NCBI GenBank assembly: GCA_036397815.1
Contig: DASWIE010000025.1
Coordinates: 1 to 11,160, forward strand
Reading direction: 5' to 3'
DNA from: DASQFY01 sp036397815
GTDB lineage: Bacteria; Chloroflexota; Limnocylindria; QHBO01
DNA: 11,160 nucleotides
Shown in pieces: positions 1-6,904 of this stretch. Numbering within the stretch: the first letter of the stretch is position 1; each line of letters starts with the position of its first letter. The position numbers and the translations under genes are program-made. A model generated the notes under the pieces. It searched no databases, was not told where the DNA came from, and saw nothing but the letters and a program-made list of their open reading frames with translations.

Positions 1-139
1 GGCCCTCACCTCCGCGCTATCGGGCGGACCCGGATGGCTCGCGTGCGACCTTCTCCCTCACGTGCCGGGGTGGGCTTCCAGCCTGTGACCCACCTTCTCT
101 TGCGGCCGATGGAGGGGTACTCCTCACGGTCAGCGCCTC
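1..139 (-). promoter_or_regulatory. T-box riboswitch leader, stem I part (partial, runs off left edge), Val specifier
   Basis: Read on the minus strand, this stretch has the ordered parts of T-box stem I. A GGAGTACC segment (about 117-124) supplies the AGUA side of the specifier loop. An AGAGA element (96-100) matches the AG bulge. A GGTGGG/CCCACC distal hairpin (69-94) has a GGCTGGAAG loop. On the returning strand comes GAAGGTCGC (45-53), in which GTC (47-49) sits where the specifier codon should be. The basal stem is GGC..GTG with CAC..GCC, interrupted by a UGA/GA internal loop. A GTC specifier means valine, so the regulated gene beyond the left edge is predicted to be valS; valS commonly follows clpX in Gram-positive genomes. 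The antiterminator (TGGnACCGCG) is not visible and would lie outside the window. The motif order is seen directly; the valS target is inferred. Confidence 0.7.
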
Positions 140-145
140 GCGCTC

Positions 146-151
146 AGTCTA
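146..151 (-). promoter_or_regulatory. -10 box of the T-box leader
   Basis: TAGACT on the minus strand lies 6 nt before position 139, the predicted 5' end of stem I. The same GCTAGACT octamer occurs upstream of the tRNA-Leu gene (9062-9067). No convincing -35 hexamer is seen. Spacing fits a transcript that begins directly at stem I. Confidence 0.4.
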
Positions 152-187
152 GCACGGACCCGACCCGAGACCTGGCGAAGGAGCTGG

Positions 188-1594
188 TCAGCGACCTCGG
201 TTGATGGTCACCATCAGCGACCCGTCCGCCTCGTCGATGTCCGCGCCCTGGCCCTCGATGGCCCGGATGGCGCCGACGAGGTCGAAGCCGGGGGCGTGGC
301 TCGCGCGGTAGACGAACTCCCCGCCGGGGCCGAGTGAGAGCGTCACGCCACGGATGCCGTCCGCGCGCTCCAGGGCCTGCTTGAAGGAGGTGATGGCGCC
401 AAAGCTGCCGAGCCCCTTGACCATGATCGGCGTCGACTGGTCGCCGTCCGTCTCCTCGCCCGTTGCGGCCGGGGCCGCGGTCGGTGCCGCCGCGGTCTGT
501 GCAGCGGCAGTCGGTGCGGCAGTGGCCGGGACGGCGGCAGTGCTTGGCTCAGCTGCGGCGGTCGCGAGCGCCGGCATCGGCTCAGCGGACTCACCGTTTG
601 ACCCTTCCTGGGCGATGCGCTGGTCAAGCTCGGCCAGGCGCTCAGCAAGGCGCGCGTTGGTGACCTCCGGCGCGGCAGCATCCTCGGTCCCGGGGACCCC
701 GGTGCCGGCGACCTCGGTCCCGGCGACTTCGGGCTGGGCGACTTCGGGCTGGGCGACTCCGGCCTGGGCAGTAGCCGGCGCCGTCGCCTCGCCGCTCGCC
801 GATTCGTCCGCGACGGGCTCGGGCGACGGGAAGAGGCTGGCTCGCTGGGCGGCCAGATCGGACATCGCCGACTCCGGGGCGACCTCTGGTGCAGGCGTCG
901 CCGGCGCGGGAGCGGCGGGTGACGTGGGCGGTGCAGGTGGCGGCGGGAGCAGCTCGGGGGCGCGGGGCATGCGCTTGGCGGCGGCCACGAACGCGGCCGG
1001 GTCGCGAATCTCGGAGAGCTGGGTGAAGAAGGCTGTCAGCTCGACCTCGTAGTCGGCCAGGCGCCGGCGGGTCGCGTCGATCTCGCGGTCGCTGGAGGCG
1101 CGGTGGTCGGCCAGCTGTCGCTCGAGCTCGGTGCGCTGCGCCGCCACGCGTCGCTCAGCTTCGGCCTTGACGCGATCCATCTCCGCCTTCTCCCAGTCGC
1201 CGGTGGCGGCGATGTCGAGCTCCGAGCCTCGGCGCAGCTCCTCGACCCGCTCGGCGGCGGCGGCGCGCAGCTGCTCGATGCGGACGTCGACGCTGCGGCG
1301 CAGCTCCGCCAGGTTGGCGTCGCGCGATTCCTCGGCCACGCCGCGCATGGCGGCCACGAGGCTGTGCAGGAACTCGTCCGCAGTGGGCTCGTCCGCGTCC
1401 CCGCTCGGCTCGTCGTCCGCCGGCGGAGCCTCGCCGTTCGACGGAGCAGCGGACTTCGTGGCAGCCTCGCCGGATGGGTCGGAGGCAGCCTCGGCGGACG
1501 GCGTGGGCTCAGTCGTGGTCGTCTCGACGGGCTCAGCGGGAGCGTCATCGGTCCACGGCAGTCGGAAGGCTGGGCGGCGTGGGTTGGCAGTCAT
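188..1594 (-). CDS. Uncharacterised coiled-coil, Ala/Pro-rich protein with a C-terminal alpha/beta domain
   Basis: A 468-residue protein that I cannot assign to a named family. Residues 1-72 are acidic and low-complexity. Residues 73-210 are a long charged, probably coiled-coil segment rich in Glu, Arg and Ala, ending in LADYEVELTAFF. Residues 211-389 are an Ala/Pro/Thr-rich disordered linker that includes pentapeptide repeats (EVAQP, EVAGT). Residues 390-468 look like a compact beta-alpha-beta-beta-alpha-beta domain starting IMVKGLGSFGAITSF. There is no signal peptide or membrane segment, so it is probably cytoplasmic. The layout resembles DivIVA-like or scaffold proteins in general style only. 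The ATG at 1594 is used; a GGAG lies about 13 nt upstream, which is a weak ribosome site, and a TAGGAT -10-like box lies at 1652-1657. The gene is downstream of clpX on the same strand but separated by mscS, and it precedes the T-box leader by about 50 bp. Confidence 0.75.
   Translation of the reverse strand: MTANPRRPAFRLPWTDDAPAEPVETTTTEPTPSAEAASDPSGEAATKSAAPSNGEAPPADDEPSGDADEPTADEFLHSLVAAMRGVAEESRDANLAELRRSVDVRIEQLRAAAAERVEELRRGSELDIAATGDWEKAEMDRVKAEAERRVAAQRTELERQLADHRASSDREIDATRRRLADYEVELTAFFTQLSEIRDPAAFVAAAKRMPRAPELLPPPPAPPTSPAAPAPATPAPEVAPESAMSDLAAQRASLFPSPEPVADESASGEATAPATAQAGVAQPEVAQPEVAGTEVAGTGVPGTEDAAAPEVTNARLAERLAELDQRIAQEGSNGESAEPMPALATAAAEPSTAAVPATAAPTAAAQTAAAPTAAPAATGEETDGDQSTPIMVKGLGSFGAITSFKQALERADGIRGVTLSLGPGGEFVYRASHAPGFDLVGAIRAIEGQGADIDEADGSLMVTINRGR
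687..776. repeat. 15-bp tandem repeat inside the coiled-coil protein gene
   Basis: About five to six imperfect 15-bp units (start points 687, 702, 717, 732, 747, 762) encode the pentapeptides EVAQP, EVAQP, EVAGT, EVAGT and GVPGT in the linker (about residues 273-303). The units at 732 and 747 differ by one base (tt/tc), which indicates recent duplication. The unit length keeps frame, so copy number could vary without breaking the gene. Confidence 0.85.
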
Positions 1595-1732
1595 TTCGGT
1601 TCAGAGTTCTCCGTCGCGCCCTGACGTGCCCGCCAGGCGTCGTGTCGACTCATCCTAGGTCGCACACGTCCGATTCGCAGCGACCCGAAGTACCAACTCT
1701 CCGGCACCGGTCGTACCAGTCGCCTCGGTTGC

Positions 1733-1738
1733 TACCAT
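1733..1738 (+). promoter_or_regulatory. -10 box (leaderless type) of mscS
   Basis: TACCAT ends 7 nt before the ATG at 1746 and is preceded by TGC, giving an extended -10 (TGnTACCAT). No Shine-Dalgarno sequence is present. The spacing puts the transcription start at or next to the A of the ATG, which argues for 1746 rather than the in-frame ATG at 1737, which overlaps the box. Confidence 0.5.
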
Positions 1739-1745
1739 GCCGCCG

Positions 1746-2351
1746 ATGCACCTCGAGCCCTGGGCGGAGACCACGCTGCGCATCGCAGCCATCCTCGTCG
1801 GCGCGGTCGTCGCCTACGTGCTGCTGCGGACCGCCTTTGGGGCCGCGGTCCGGCACCTCCTCCAGCGCCGTCACGCCGAACCCGCGGAGGGAGCCCTCTC
1901 CGCGCTCGAGGCCGAGCGGCGGGTGAGGACGCTGGAGCGGCTGGCCGTCCGCGTCACGGGCTCGGTGATCGCGGTGATCGCGCTGCTCATGGTCCTCAGC
2001 GAGGTGGAGATTGACGTCGGGCCCGCGGTTGCGGGTCTGGGCGTGGTGGGGATCGCGGTCGGCTTCGGGGCACAGACGCTGATCCGCGATTGGCTGGCGG
2101 GGATCTTCGTGGTGCTGGAGAACCAGTACAGCGCCGGGGACGTGGTGCGGATCGCAGGCGTCGAGGGCGTGGTCGAGGACTTCAGCCTTCGCCGCACGAC
2201 GCTGCGCGACGCGGACGGCACCGTCCACACCGTGCCGAACGGCCAGATCATCGTCGCCTCGAACCTGTCGCGCGGCGACCGGTTGGAACCAGAGGCCGCT
2301 GACGACGGGGTGACCGACCCCGCTGATGGAGCCGAGGGCCGCGCGATCTAG
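1746..2351 (+). CDS. Short MscS-family mechanosensitive ion channel
   Basis: A 201-residue membrane protein of the small-conductance mechanosensitive channel family, which opens under membrane tension to release solutes on osmotic downshock. Hydrophobic helices lie at about residues 10-30, 66-85 and 92-124. The last is the Gly/Ala-rich pore helix (GLGVVGIAVGFGAQ, 98-111) followed by LIRDWLAGIFVVLENQ. The beta-domain follows (GDVVRI, 131-136; VPNGQI, 163-168). The protein then stops about 33 residues later with an acidic tail (GDRLEPEAADDG). The C-terminal alpha/beta cage domain of the roughly 286-residue E. coli MscS is therefore missing; short forms of this kind are known elsewhere. The start at 1746 is chosen because of the -10 box 7 nt upstream; an ATG at 1737 is the alternative. 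It ends convergently, 7 bp from the clpX stop codon. The family call is secure, the gating properties are unknown. Confidence 0.9.
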   Translation: MHLEPWAETTLRIAAILVGAVVAYVLLRTAFGAAVRHLLQRRHAEPAEGALSALEAERRVRTLERLAVRVTGSVIAVIALLMVLSEVEIDVGPAVAGLGVVGIAVGFGAQTLIRDWLAGIFVVLENQYSAGDVVRIAGVEGVVEDFSLRRTTLRDADGTVHTVPNGQIIVASNLSRGDRLEPEAADDGVTDPADGAEGRAI

Positions 2352-2358
2352 CAGGGGC

Positions 2359-3666
<1,308 letters not shown>

Positions 3667-3673
3667 CGGCGCG

Positions 3674-3679
3674 AGGATA
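3674..3679 (-). promoter_or_regulatory. -10 box (leaderless type) of clpX
   Basis: TATCCT on the minus strand, preceded by TGC (extended -10), ends 7 nt before the clpX ATG. No ribosome-binding site lies between them. Confidence 0.5.
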
Positions 3680-3691
3680 GCACGCGCGTGC
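3680..3691. promoter_or_regulatory. Perfect 12-bp palindrome in the clpX/ogt divergent promoter
   Basis: GCACGCGCGTGC directly abuts the upstream edge of the clpX -10 box, where a repressor dimer would block RNA polymerase. It lies within the 68-bp region between two divergent starts. An operator role is inferred from position and symmetry only; GC-rich palindromes also arise by chance. Confidence 0.35.
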
Positions 3692-3722
3692 CAACCCACC
3701 CGTATAGACCGATGGTCACCGA

Positions 3723-3728
3723 TAGCAT
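3723..3728 (+). promoter_or_regulatory. -10 box (leaderless type) of the alkyltransferase gene
   Basis: TAGCAT ends 6 nt before the ATG at 3735; the 6 nt between are GCCCCC and cannot act as a Shine-Dalgarno. A leaderless start is the simplest reading. Confidence 0.45.
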
Positions 3729-3734
3729 GCCCCC

Positions 3735-4265
3735 ATGCCGGACCGCCTCCCGTCGTTCGCCTCCCTCGAAACGCCGATCGGGCGCCTGTGGCTGTCCGGG
3801 ACCGATGCCGGCCTGCTGCTGATCACCCGCTCCGACGGGCCGGAGCCGCACCTCGCCGAGCTGGCCGCTCGCCGGTACGGCCCCATCACCGACCAGGCGT
3901 CACTCGGCGAGCCGCTCGGCCAGCTCGACGCCTACTTCCGCGGCGTCCTCCGTACGTTCGACGTGCCGCTCGACCTGCGGCGCGTCGCCACCTTCGACGC
4001 CGCCGCCTGCCGGGCGGCGATGGAGATCCCGTACGGAGAGACCGCCTCGTACGGGGAAGTGGCGGCGATGGCCGGATCGCCGCGCGCGGCCCGCGCCGTC
4101 GGCAGGGCGATGGCGCGCTGCCCGCTCTTTCCGATCGTGCCATGTCATCGGGTCATTCACGCGGACGGCTCGATCCGCGGCTGGGGCCCGGACCTCTGGG
4201 TCAAGCGCTGGCTGCTCGACCATGAGCGCCAGGCCGATCCCGCCGGATGGGCACCGGCGCCGTAG
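3735..4265 (+). CDS. ogt: Methylated-DNA--protein-cysteine S-methyltransferase (O6-alkylguanine repair)
   Basis: A 176-residue suicide repair enzyme that moves the alkyl group from O6-alkylguanine (or O4-alkylthymine) in DNA to its own cysteine. The active-site motif PCHRV contains Cys137, followed by the expected downstream motif GWGPDLWVKRWLL. The helix-turn-helix with the Arg finger is GETASYGEVAAMAGSPRAAR (101-120). The N-terminal domain begins with FASLETPIGRLWLSG (8-22), typical of the Ogt/AdaB form. There is no AdaA-type N-terminal extension, so it should not act as a transcription factor. The length is usual for the family. It is divergent from clpX with a shared 68-bp promoter region, and followed by a 152-bp spacer with a three-copy motif. 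The symbol follows the Ogt-type architecture; mgmt would be equally fair. Confidence 0.95.
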   Translation: MPDRLPSFASLETPIGRLWLSGTDAGLLLITRSDGPEPHLAELAARRYGPITDQASLGEPLGQLDAYFRGVLRTFDVPLDLRRVATFDAAACRAAMEIPYGETASYGEVAAMAGSPRAARAVGRAMARCPLFPIVPCHRVIHADGSIRGWGPDLWVKRWLLDHERQADPAGWAPAP

Positions 4266-4269
4266 CGCT

Positions 4270-4284
4270 CAGTACCCAGAGTGC
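4270..4284 (+). repeat. CAGTAC-N4-(A/C)GTGC motif, copy 1
   Basis: CAGTACCCAGAGTGC is the first of three copies of a 15-bp motif in the ogt/MmcQ spacer. Copy 2 starts 51 bp further on. The extended arm 4270-4286 also forms a 14/17 inverted repeat with 4373-4389. Confidence 0.6.
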
Positions 4285-4320
4285 TGCAACCGACGCGTTT
4301 CCGGCCGTGCGGCGCTCTGG

Positions 4321-4335
4321 CAGTACTGACAGTGC
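4321..4335 (+). repeat. CAGTAC-N4-(A/C)GTGC motif, copy 2
   Basis: CAGTACTGACAGTGC is in direct orientation to copy 1. It includes the perfect 8-bp palindrome CAGTACTG. Confidence 0.6.
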
Positions 4336-4374
4336 CTAGCCAGACTCCGCGCGCTGCGAAATTCTACGGTTACA

Positions 4375-4389
4375 GCACGCAGAGTACTG
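4375..4389 (-). repeat. CAGTAC-N4-(A/C)GTGC motif, copy 3 (inverted)
   Basis: On the minus strand this reads CAGTACTCTGCGTGC. It lies just upstream of the TACCAT box of the MmcQ-family gene, a position where a bound regulator could affect transcription. Confidence 0.6.
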
Positions 4390-4403
4390 TCGGGCTCCGC
4401 GGC

Positions 4404-4409
4404 TACCAT
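4404..4409 (+). promoter_or_regulatory. -10 box (near-leaderless) of the MmcQ-family gene
   Basis: TACCAT ends 8 nt before the ATG at 4418, with no Shine-Dalgarno in between. It is identical to the mscS box. Confidence 0.45.
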
Positions 4410-4417
4410 TTGGGCGC

Positions 4418-4792
4418 ATGGCCACCCGAGACGACGTGCGTCGTATCGCGCTCTCCCTGCCCGCGGCGAGTGAGGCGGGCGGATTCAGCTTCGTCGTGGC
4501 CGGCAACTCGTTCGCGTGGCCGTGGATGGAACGCGTTCACCCGAAGCGGCCGCGGGTGGCCAACCCCGACGTCCTCGCCGTAAGGGTCGCAAACGAGCTG
4601 GAGAAGCAGAGCCTGCTCGGCCTCGATCGGGAGATCTTCTTCACCGAGCCGCATTACGACGGCTACCCCGCCGTGCTAGTCAGGCTGCCGGCGATCGACG
4701 TCGGCCTGCTCGAGGCGGTGTTGACCGACGCCTGGCGATCCCGGGCGCCACGCCGGCTGCTCGCCGACTTCTCCACGACTTTTCGCAGATGA
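4418..4792 (+). CDS. MmcQ/YjbR family protein (DUF419-like fold)
   Basis: A 124-residue protein. The N-terminus (MATRDDVRRIALSLPAASE) and C-terminal part (DGYPAVLVRLPAIDVGLLEA, then LTDAWRSRAPRRL) match the MmcQ/YjbR family. That fold (CyaY-like) is thought to bind DNA, but its biochemical role is not established. Between them lies FSFVVAGNSFAWPWMERVHP and a segment ending NELEKQSLLGLDREIFFTEPHYD. The family's usual length is about 110-130 residues, so it appears complete. No signal or membrane segment is seen. It is transcribed in the same direction as the alkyltransferase but has its own box and a 152-bp spacer, so it is probably a separate transcript. Assignment is from motif recall, not from a search. 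Confidence 0.8.
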   Translation: MATRDDVRRIALSLPAASEAGGFSFVVAGNSFAWPWMERVHPKRPRVANPDVLAVRVANELEKQSLLGLDREIFFTEPHYDGYPAVLVRLPAIDVGLLEAVLTDAWRSRAPRRLLADFSTTFRR

Positions 4793-4834
4793 TCGTCGGG
4801 AGAGCGCTAGCGAGGTATTGCCCGGCTTTTTGAC

Positions 4835-4853
4835 CGATGCGCTTGCCGCATCG
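4835..4853. other. Hairpin in the MmcQ/subtilase intergenic space
   Basis: CGATGCG and CGCATCG form a perfect 7-bp stem with a 5-nt loop. It lies 42 bp after the MmcQ-family stop and about 100 bp beyond the convergent subtilase stop. It has no T-run on its 3' side in either direction (a TTTTT precedes it on the plus strand), so it is at most a factor-dependent terminator or transcript-end stabiliser. A perfect palindrome TCGAGCTCGA (4851-4860) overlaps its 3' arm. Confidence 0.4.
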
Positions 4854-4953
4854 AGCTCGAGCCGAGCGCGAATCCCCTCAGATGAGCGTCGTGCCGTCCG
4901 CCAAGGGTCTGCGGATGCGCATTTTGCGAAAACCGGCCGCCCCATGACCCGGC

Positions 4954-5781
4954 TCAACGGGTCGCGGCGCGGCGCCTCGGGTTGTCGGCGACGGCCGCGA
5001 GGATCGACTTGACCTCGAACGGCGTCAGGCCCGGGTGCTTCGCGCGGATCAGCGCAACCATCCCGGCCACGTGTGGCGCGGCGAAGCTGTTCCCCGTGGC
5101 GACGGTCGAGCCGCCGCCCTTCCAGGCGATCGGCACGTCCACGCCCCACGCCCCGAACTCGACGGGCGGGGCGGGGTTGTAGTAGAGGCGCCATGGATCG
5201 GCCTCGCCGTGGGCGGCCACCGAGAAGACCGACGAGAAGAGCGACGGATAGCTGGCGGCCGGAACGTTGTTCGCAGCGCTGACAAGCGGCACCCCACGGA
5301 AGTACGCCTTGTCCACGAGCTCGTGGAAGACGGGGAAGAGCGCCTCGCTCTTCGAGGACAGGCTCAGGTTGACGACGTCGACCTCATGGTCAATGGCCCA
5401 CTCCAGCCCGGCCGCAAAGGCCGTGCCCTTGCCACTCAGGTTGGCGCCAAGGACTCGGACCGATACCAGCTCGACCTCCGGCGCGAGCCCCAGGATGATC
5501 CCGGCGCAGGCCGTGGCGTGGCCGTACAGGTCGCCGCCCTCGTCCGGCACGACCCTTGGCTCGCCGTCGACCAGCTCGACGGCCACGCTCTCGACCACCC
5601 GCCCACGAAGGCGAGGATGGTCGACCTCGAGGCCGCTGTCGATGATGCCGACCCGCACGCCGGCTCCCGTCGATCCGCCCCAGGCCCAGTCCCGGGAGAT
5701 GCCGCGCAGGCGCATGCTGCGGGCGAGGCCCGCGATGTCTGTGAACGGCTCGGACCAGGCCGGCAGATCGAGACGGCTCAC
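4954..5781 (-). CDS. Subtilisin-like serine protease (S8 family), apparently cytoplasmic
   Basis: A 275-residue protease with the full S8 catalytic set: Asp48 in GIIDSGLEVDH, His88 in GDLYGHATACAGI, the oxyanion Asn in SAANN (about 171), and Ser232 in GNSFAAPHVAGM. The Ser motif is GNSFAAPH instead of the usual GTSMA(S/T)PH. There is no signal peptide, no recognisable propeptide and no membrane segment, so it probably acts inside the cell, unlike most subtilases. It begins with GTG at 5781, which overlaps the TGA of the GAF gene by 4 bp (GTGA), so translation is very likely coupled. No Shine-Dalgarno is needed in that setting. Together with the GAF gene and the repeat-peptide gene upstream it forms a tight minus-strand cluster. 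The natural substrate is unknown; the adjacent repeat protein is a candidate by position only. Confidence 0.93.
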   Translation of the reverse strand: MSRLDLPAWSEPFTDIAGLARSMRLRGISRDWAWGGSTGAGVRVGIIDSGLEVDHPRLRGRVVESVAVELVDGEPRVVPDEGGDLYGHATACAGIILGLAPEVELVSVRVLGANLSGKGTAFAAGLEWAIDHEVDVVNLSLSSKSEALFPVFHELVDKAYFRGVPLVSAANNVPAASYPSLFSSVFSVAAHGEADPWRLYYNPAPPVEFGAWGVDVPIAWKGGGSTVATGNSFAAPHVAGMVALIRAKHPGLTPFEVKSILAAVADNPRRRAATR

Positions 5782-6584
5782 CGTCGCCTTGGCGCTCGCT
5801 CCGCGTGACGGGCCACGACATTGAGGATATCGGCGACGAGGGTCAGGTCGCGCTCTCCGAGGCGGCGCAACGCTTCGACGTGGTCGACGAGATGCCAGAA
5901 CGGAGTGTCCGCATGATCGTCGAGGCCACGAGTCGCCTCGGAGACGAGCGCCTCCACCTGCGCGGTGGTCAGGCCGTCGTCCGCCAGCCCCGAGAGGACA
6001 TCGGCGAGAATGCGGCCGGTGCCGCGCTGCACGCGCGTCGCGGTGATGGCCGTCGTCGCCTGGCCGGCGAAGACGGCCAGCAGCTCCATGTCGCGCAGCG
6101 AGAAGCTGTCGAAGCCTCGCTTGTCCAGCACCTGCAGCACGCCGATCGATCCCTCGTCGTCGAGCAGCGGGACCGCGGCGATCGAGCGCGGGACGTATCC
6201 CGTTCGCCTGGCGGCCTCCTGGTCGAAGCGGGGATCGGCCGCGACGTCCGACAGGGCGACCGCCTGTCCGGTGGAGAAGACGAATCCGGCGATCCCCTGC
6301 GACGGGTCGACGGTCAGGCCGACGGCGCCGGCGCCCTGTGCGCCGGAGGCGACGCGATACTCCAGCCGGTCCGGATCCCGTTCGAAGAGAGCGATCGACG
6401 CTGCCTCGGCGTCGAAGAGGCTGGCCGTCGCATCGACGATCGACTGCAGGAGCCGCTCCTCCACCTGGCGGTGGAGGCTGCGGGCGACGCCAGAACGCCG
6501 CGCCACCGCCTTCAGGGCGGCGAGCGCGGCGTTCAGACTGTCGTCATTAGCCCTTTTCGGGGACCTTGTGGCCCTGGGTGTCAT
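5778..6584 (-). CDS. GAF domain-containing protein
   Basis: Up to 268 residues. A GAF domain spans about residues 42-186: LLQSIVDATASLFDAEAASIALF, then GIAGFVFSTGQAVALSDVAADPRF and SIGVLQVLDKRGFDSFSLRD. GAF domains bind small ligands such as cyclic nucleotides, or haem, and commonly act as sensors. No output domain (kinase, cyclase, HTH) follows. The C-terminal 80 residues are helical, with a HLVDHVEALRRLGERDL segment. The start is uncertain. The ATG at 6584 overlaps the 3' end of the repeat gene by 38 bp in another frame; a GTG at 6506 would avoid the overlap and still precede the GAF domain. Its stop overlaps the subtilase start by 4 bp. It may be a regulatory partner of the subtilase. The family is clear, ligand and role unknown. 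Confidence 0.88.
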   Translation of the reverse strand: MTPRATRSPKRANDDSLNAALAALKAVARRSGVARSLHRQVEERLLQSIVDATASLFDAEAASIALFERDPDRLEYRVASGAQGAGAVGLTVDPSQGIAGFVFSTGQAVALSDVAADPRFDQEAARRTGYVPRSIAAVPLLDDEGSIGVLQVLDKRGFDSFSLRDMELLAVFAGQATTAITATRVQRGTGRILADVLSGLADDGLTTAQVEALVSEATRGLDDHADTPFWHLVDHVEALRRLGERDLTLVADILNVVARHAERAPRRR

Positions 6585-6735
6585 CGTCGTCTGGGCTCAC
6601 ACCCTTCTCGGGGACCTTATGGCCCTCGGTGTCGTCGTCCCGCGGGATGACGCCCTTCCGTGCCCACTTGTGGCCTTCGGTGTCGTCGTCGCGCGGAATG
6701 ACGCCCTTCTCGGGAACCTTATGGCCCTCGGTGTC
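6547..6735. repeat. 51-bp tandem repeats coding for the small repeat protein
   Basis: Units at 6685-6735, 6634-6684, 6583-6633 and a partial unit at 6547-6582. They are close at DNA level (shared cores such as GGCCATAAGG and GACACCGAGGGC on the minus strand) but not identical, so the array is not brand new. The length is a multiple of three, so units can be gained or lost in frame. Confidence 0.92.
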
Positions 6736-6759
6736 CATCGGATCCTTGTCCTGAGTCAT
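6547..6759 (-). CDS. Small tandem-repeat protein (DTEGHKVPEKGVIPRDD repeats)
   Basis: A 70-residue, highly charged, soluble protein made almost wholly of a 17-residue repeat. After MTQDKDPM come DTEGHKVPEKGVIPRDD, a second unit with WAR in place of VPE, a third ending GVSPDDD, and a partial fourth, DTQGHKVPEKG, ending at TAA. It is a real gene: a GAGAGG ribosome site lies 10 nt before the ATG at 6759, and the repeats are preserved in one frame. There is no cysteine, signal peptide or membrane segment. It lies 145 bp after clpP and overlaps the GAF gene's longest start. I do not recognise a characterised family; EGH-containing repeats occur in small hypothetical proteins of related phyla, as far as I recall. 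It could be a precursor peptide, a metal-binding (His/Asp-rich) peptide or a disordered regulatory protein. Confidence 0.8.
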   Translation of the reverse strand: MTQDKDPMDTEGHKVPEKGVIPRDDDTEGHKWARKGVIPRDDDTEGHKVPEKGVSPDDDDTQGHKVPEKG

Positions 6760-6798
6760 TTTCGTTCATCCTCTCAATTGCCCCTGACGCCCTTTCCA

Positions 6799-6826
6799 AC
6801 GGAGCGTCCTCGACCCAAACCATACG
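6799..6826 (-). promoter_or_regulatory. Possible promoter of the repeat-peptide/GAF/subtilase cluster
   Basis: On the minus strand, TATGGT (about 6818-6823) is preceded by TTCGCA at about 6840-6845, a 16-bp spacer. It lies about 60 bp upstream of the repeat gene's start. This is a weak match and the cluster may instead be read through from clpP. Confidence 0.3.
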
Positions 6827-6888
6827 GCCGCGGCCCCAGATGCGAAAGCCCCCCGCAGACGCATTTCCTATCGGCTTCGCGACAGGTG

Positions 6889-6902
6889 GCCGGTCATCCG
6901 GC
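6889..6902 (-). terminator. Short hairpin just after clpP (weak terminator candidate)
   Basis: GCCGG-tcat-CCGGC forms a 5-bp stem with a 4-nt loop three bases past the clpP stop codon. It has no U-run, so termination is doubtful; it could be a partial terminator or an RNA-stability element between clpP and the repeat gene. Confidence 0.25.
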
Positions 6903-6904
6903 AG

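Noticed and set aside
354..1052. A 232-codon plus-strand frame opposite the coiled-coil gene
   Set aside because: Its composition is Ala/Ser/Gly-rich mirror of the minus-strand gene, and it has no ribosome site or recognisable domain.
4921..4953. Intrinsic terminator for the subtilase (CCGG...CCGG followed by TTTT on the minus strand)
   Set aside because: Only 4 bp of stem form around a long loop and the T-run is only four bases; too weak to call.
6547..6735. CRISPR-like repeat array
   Set aside because: The units are contiguous 51-bp coding repeats without unique spacers.
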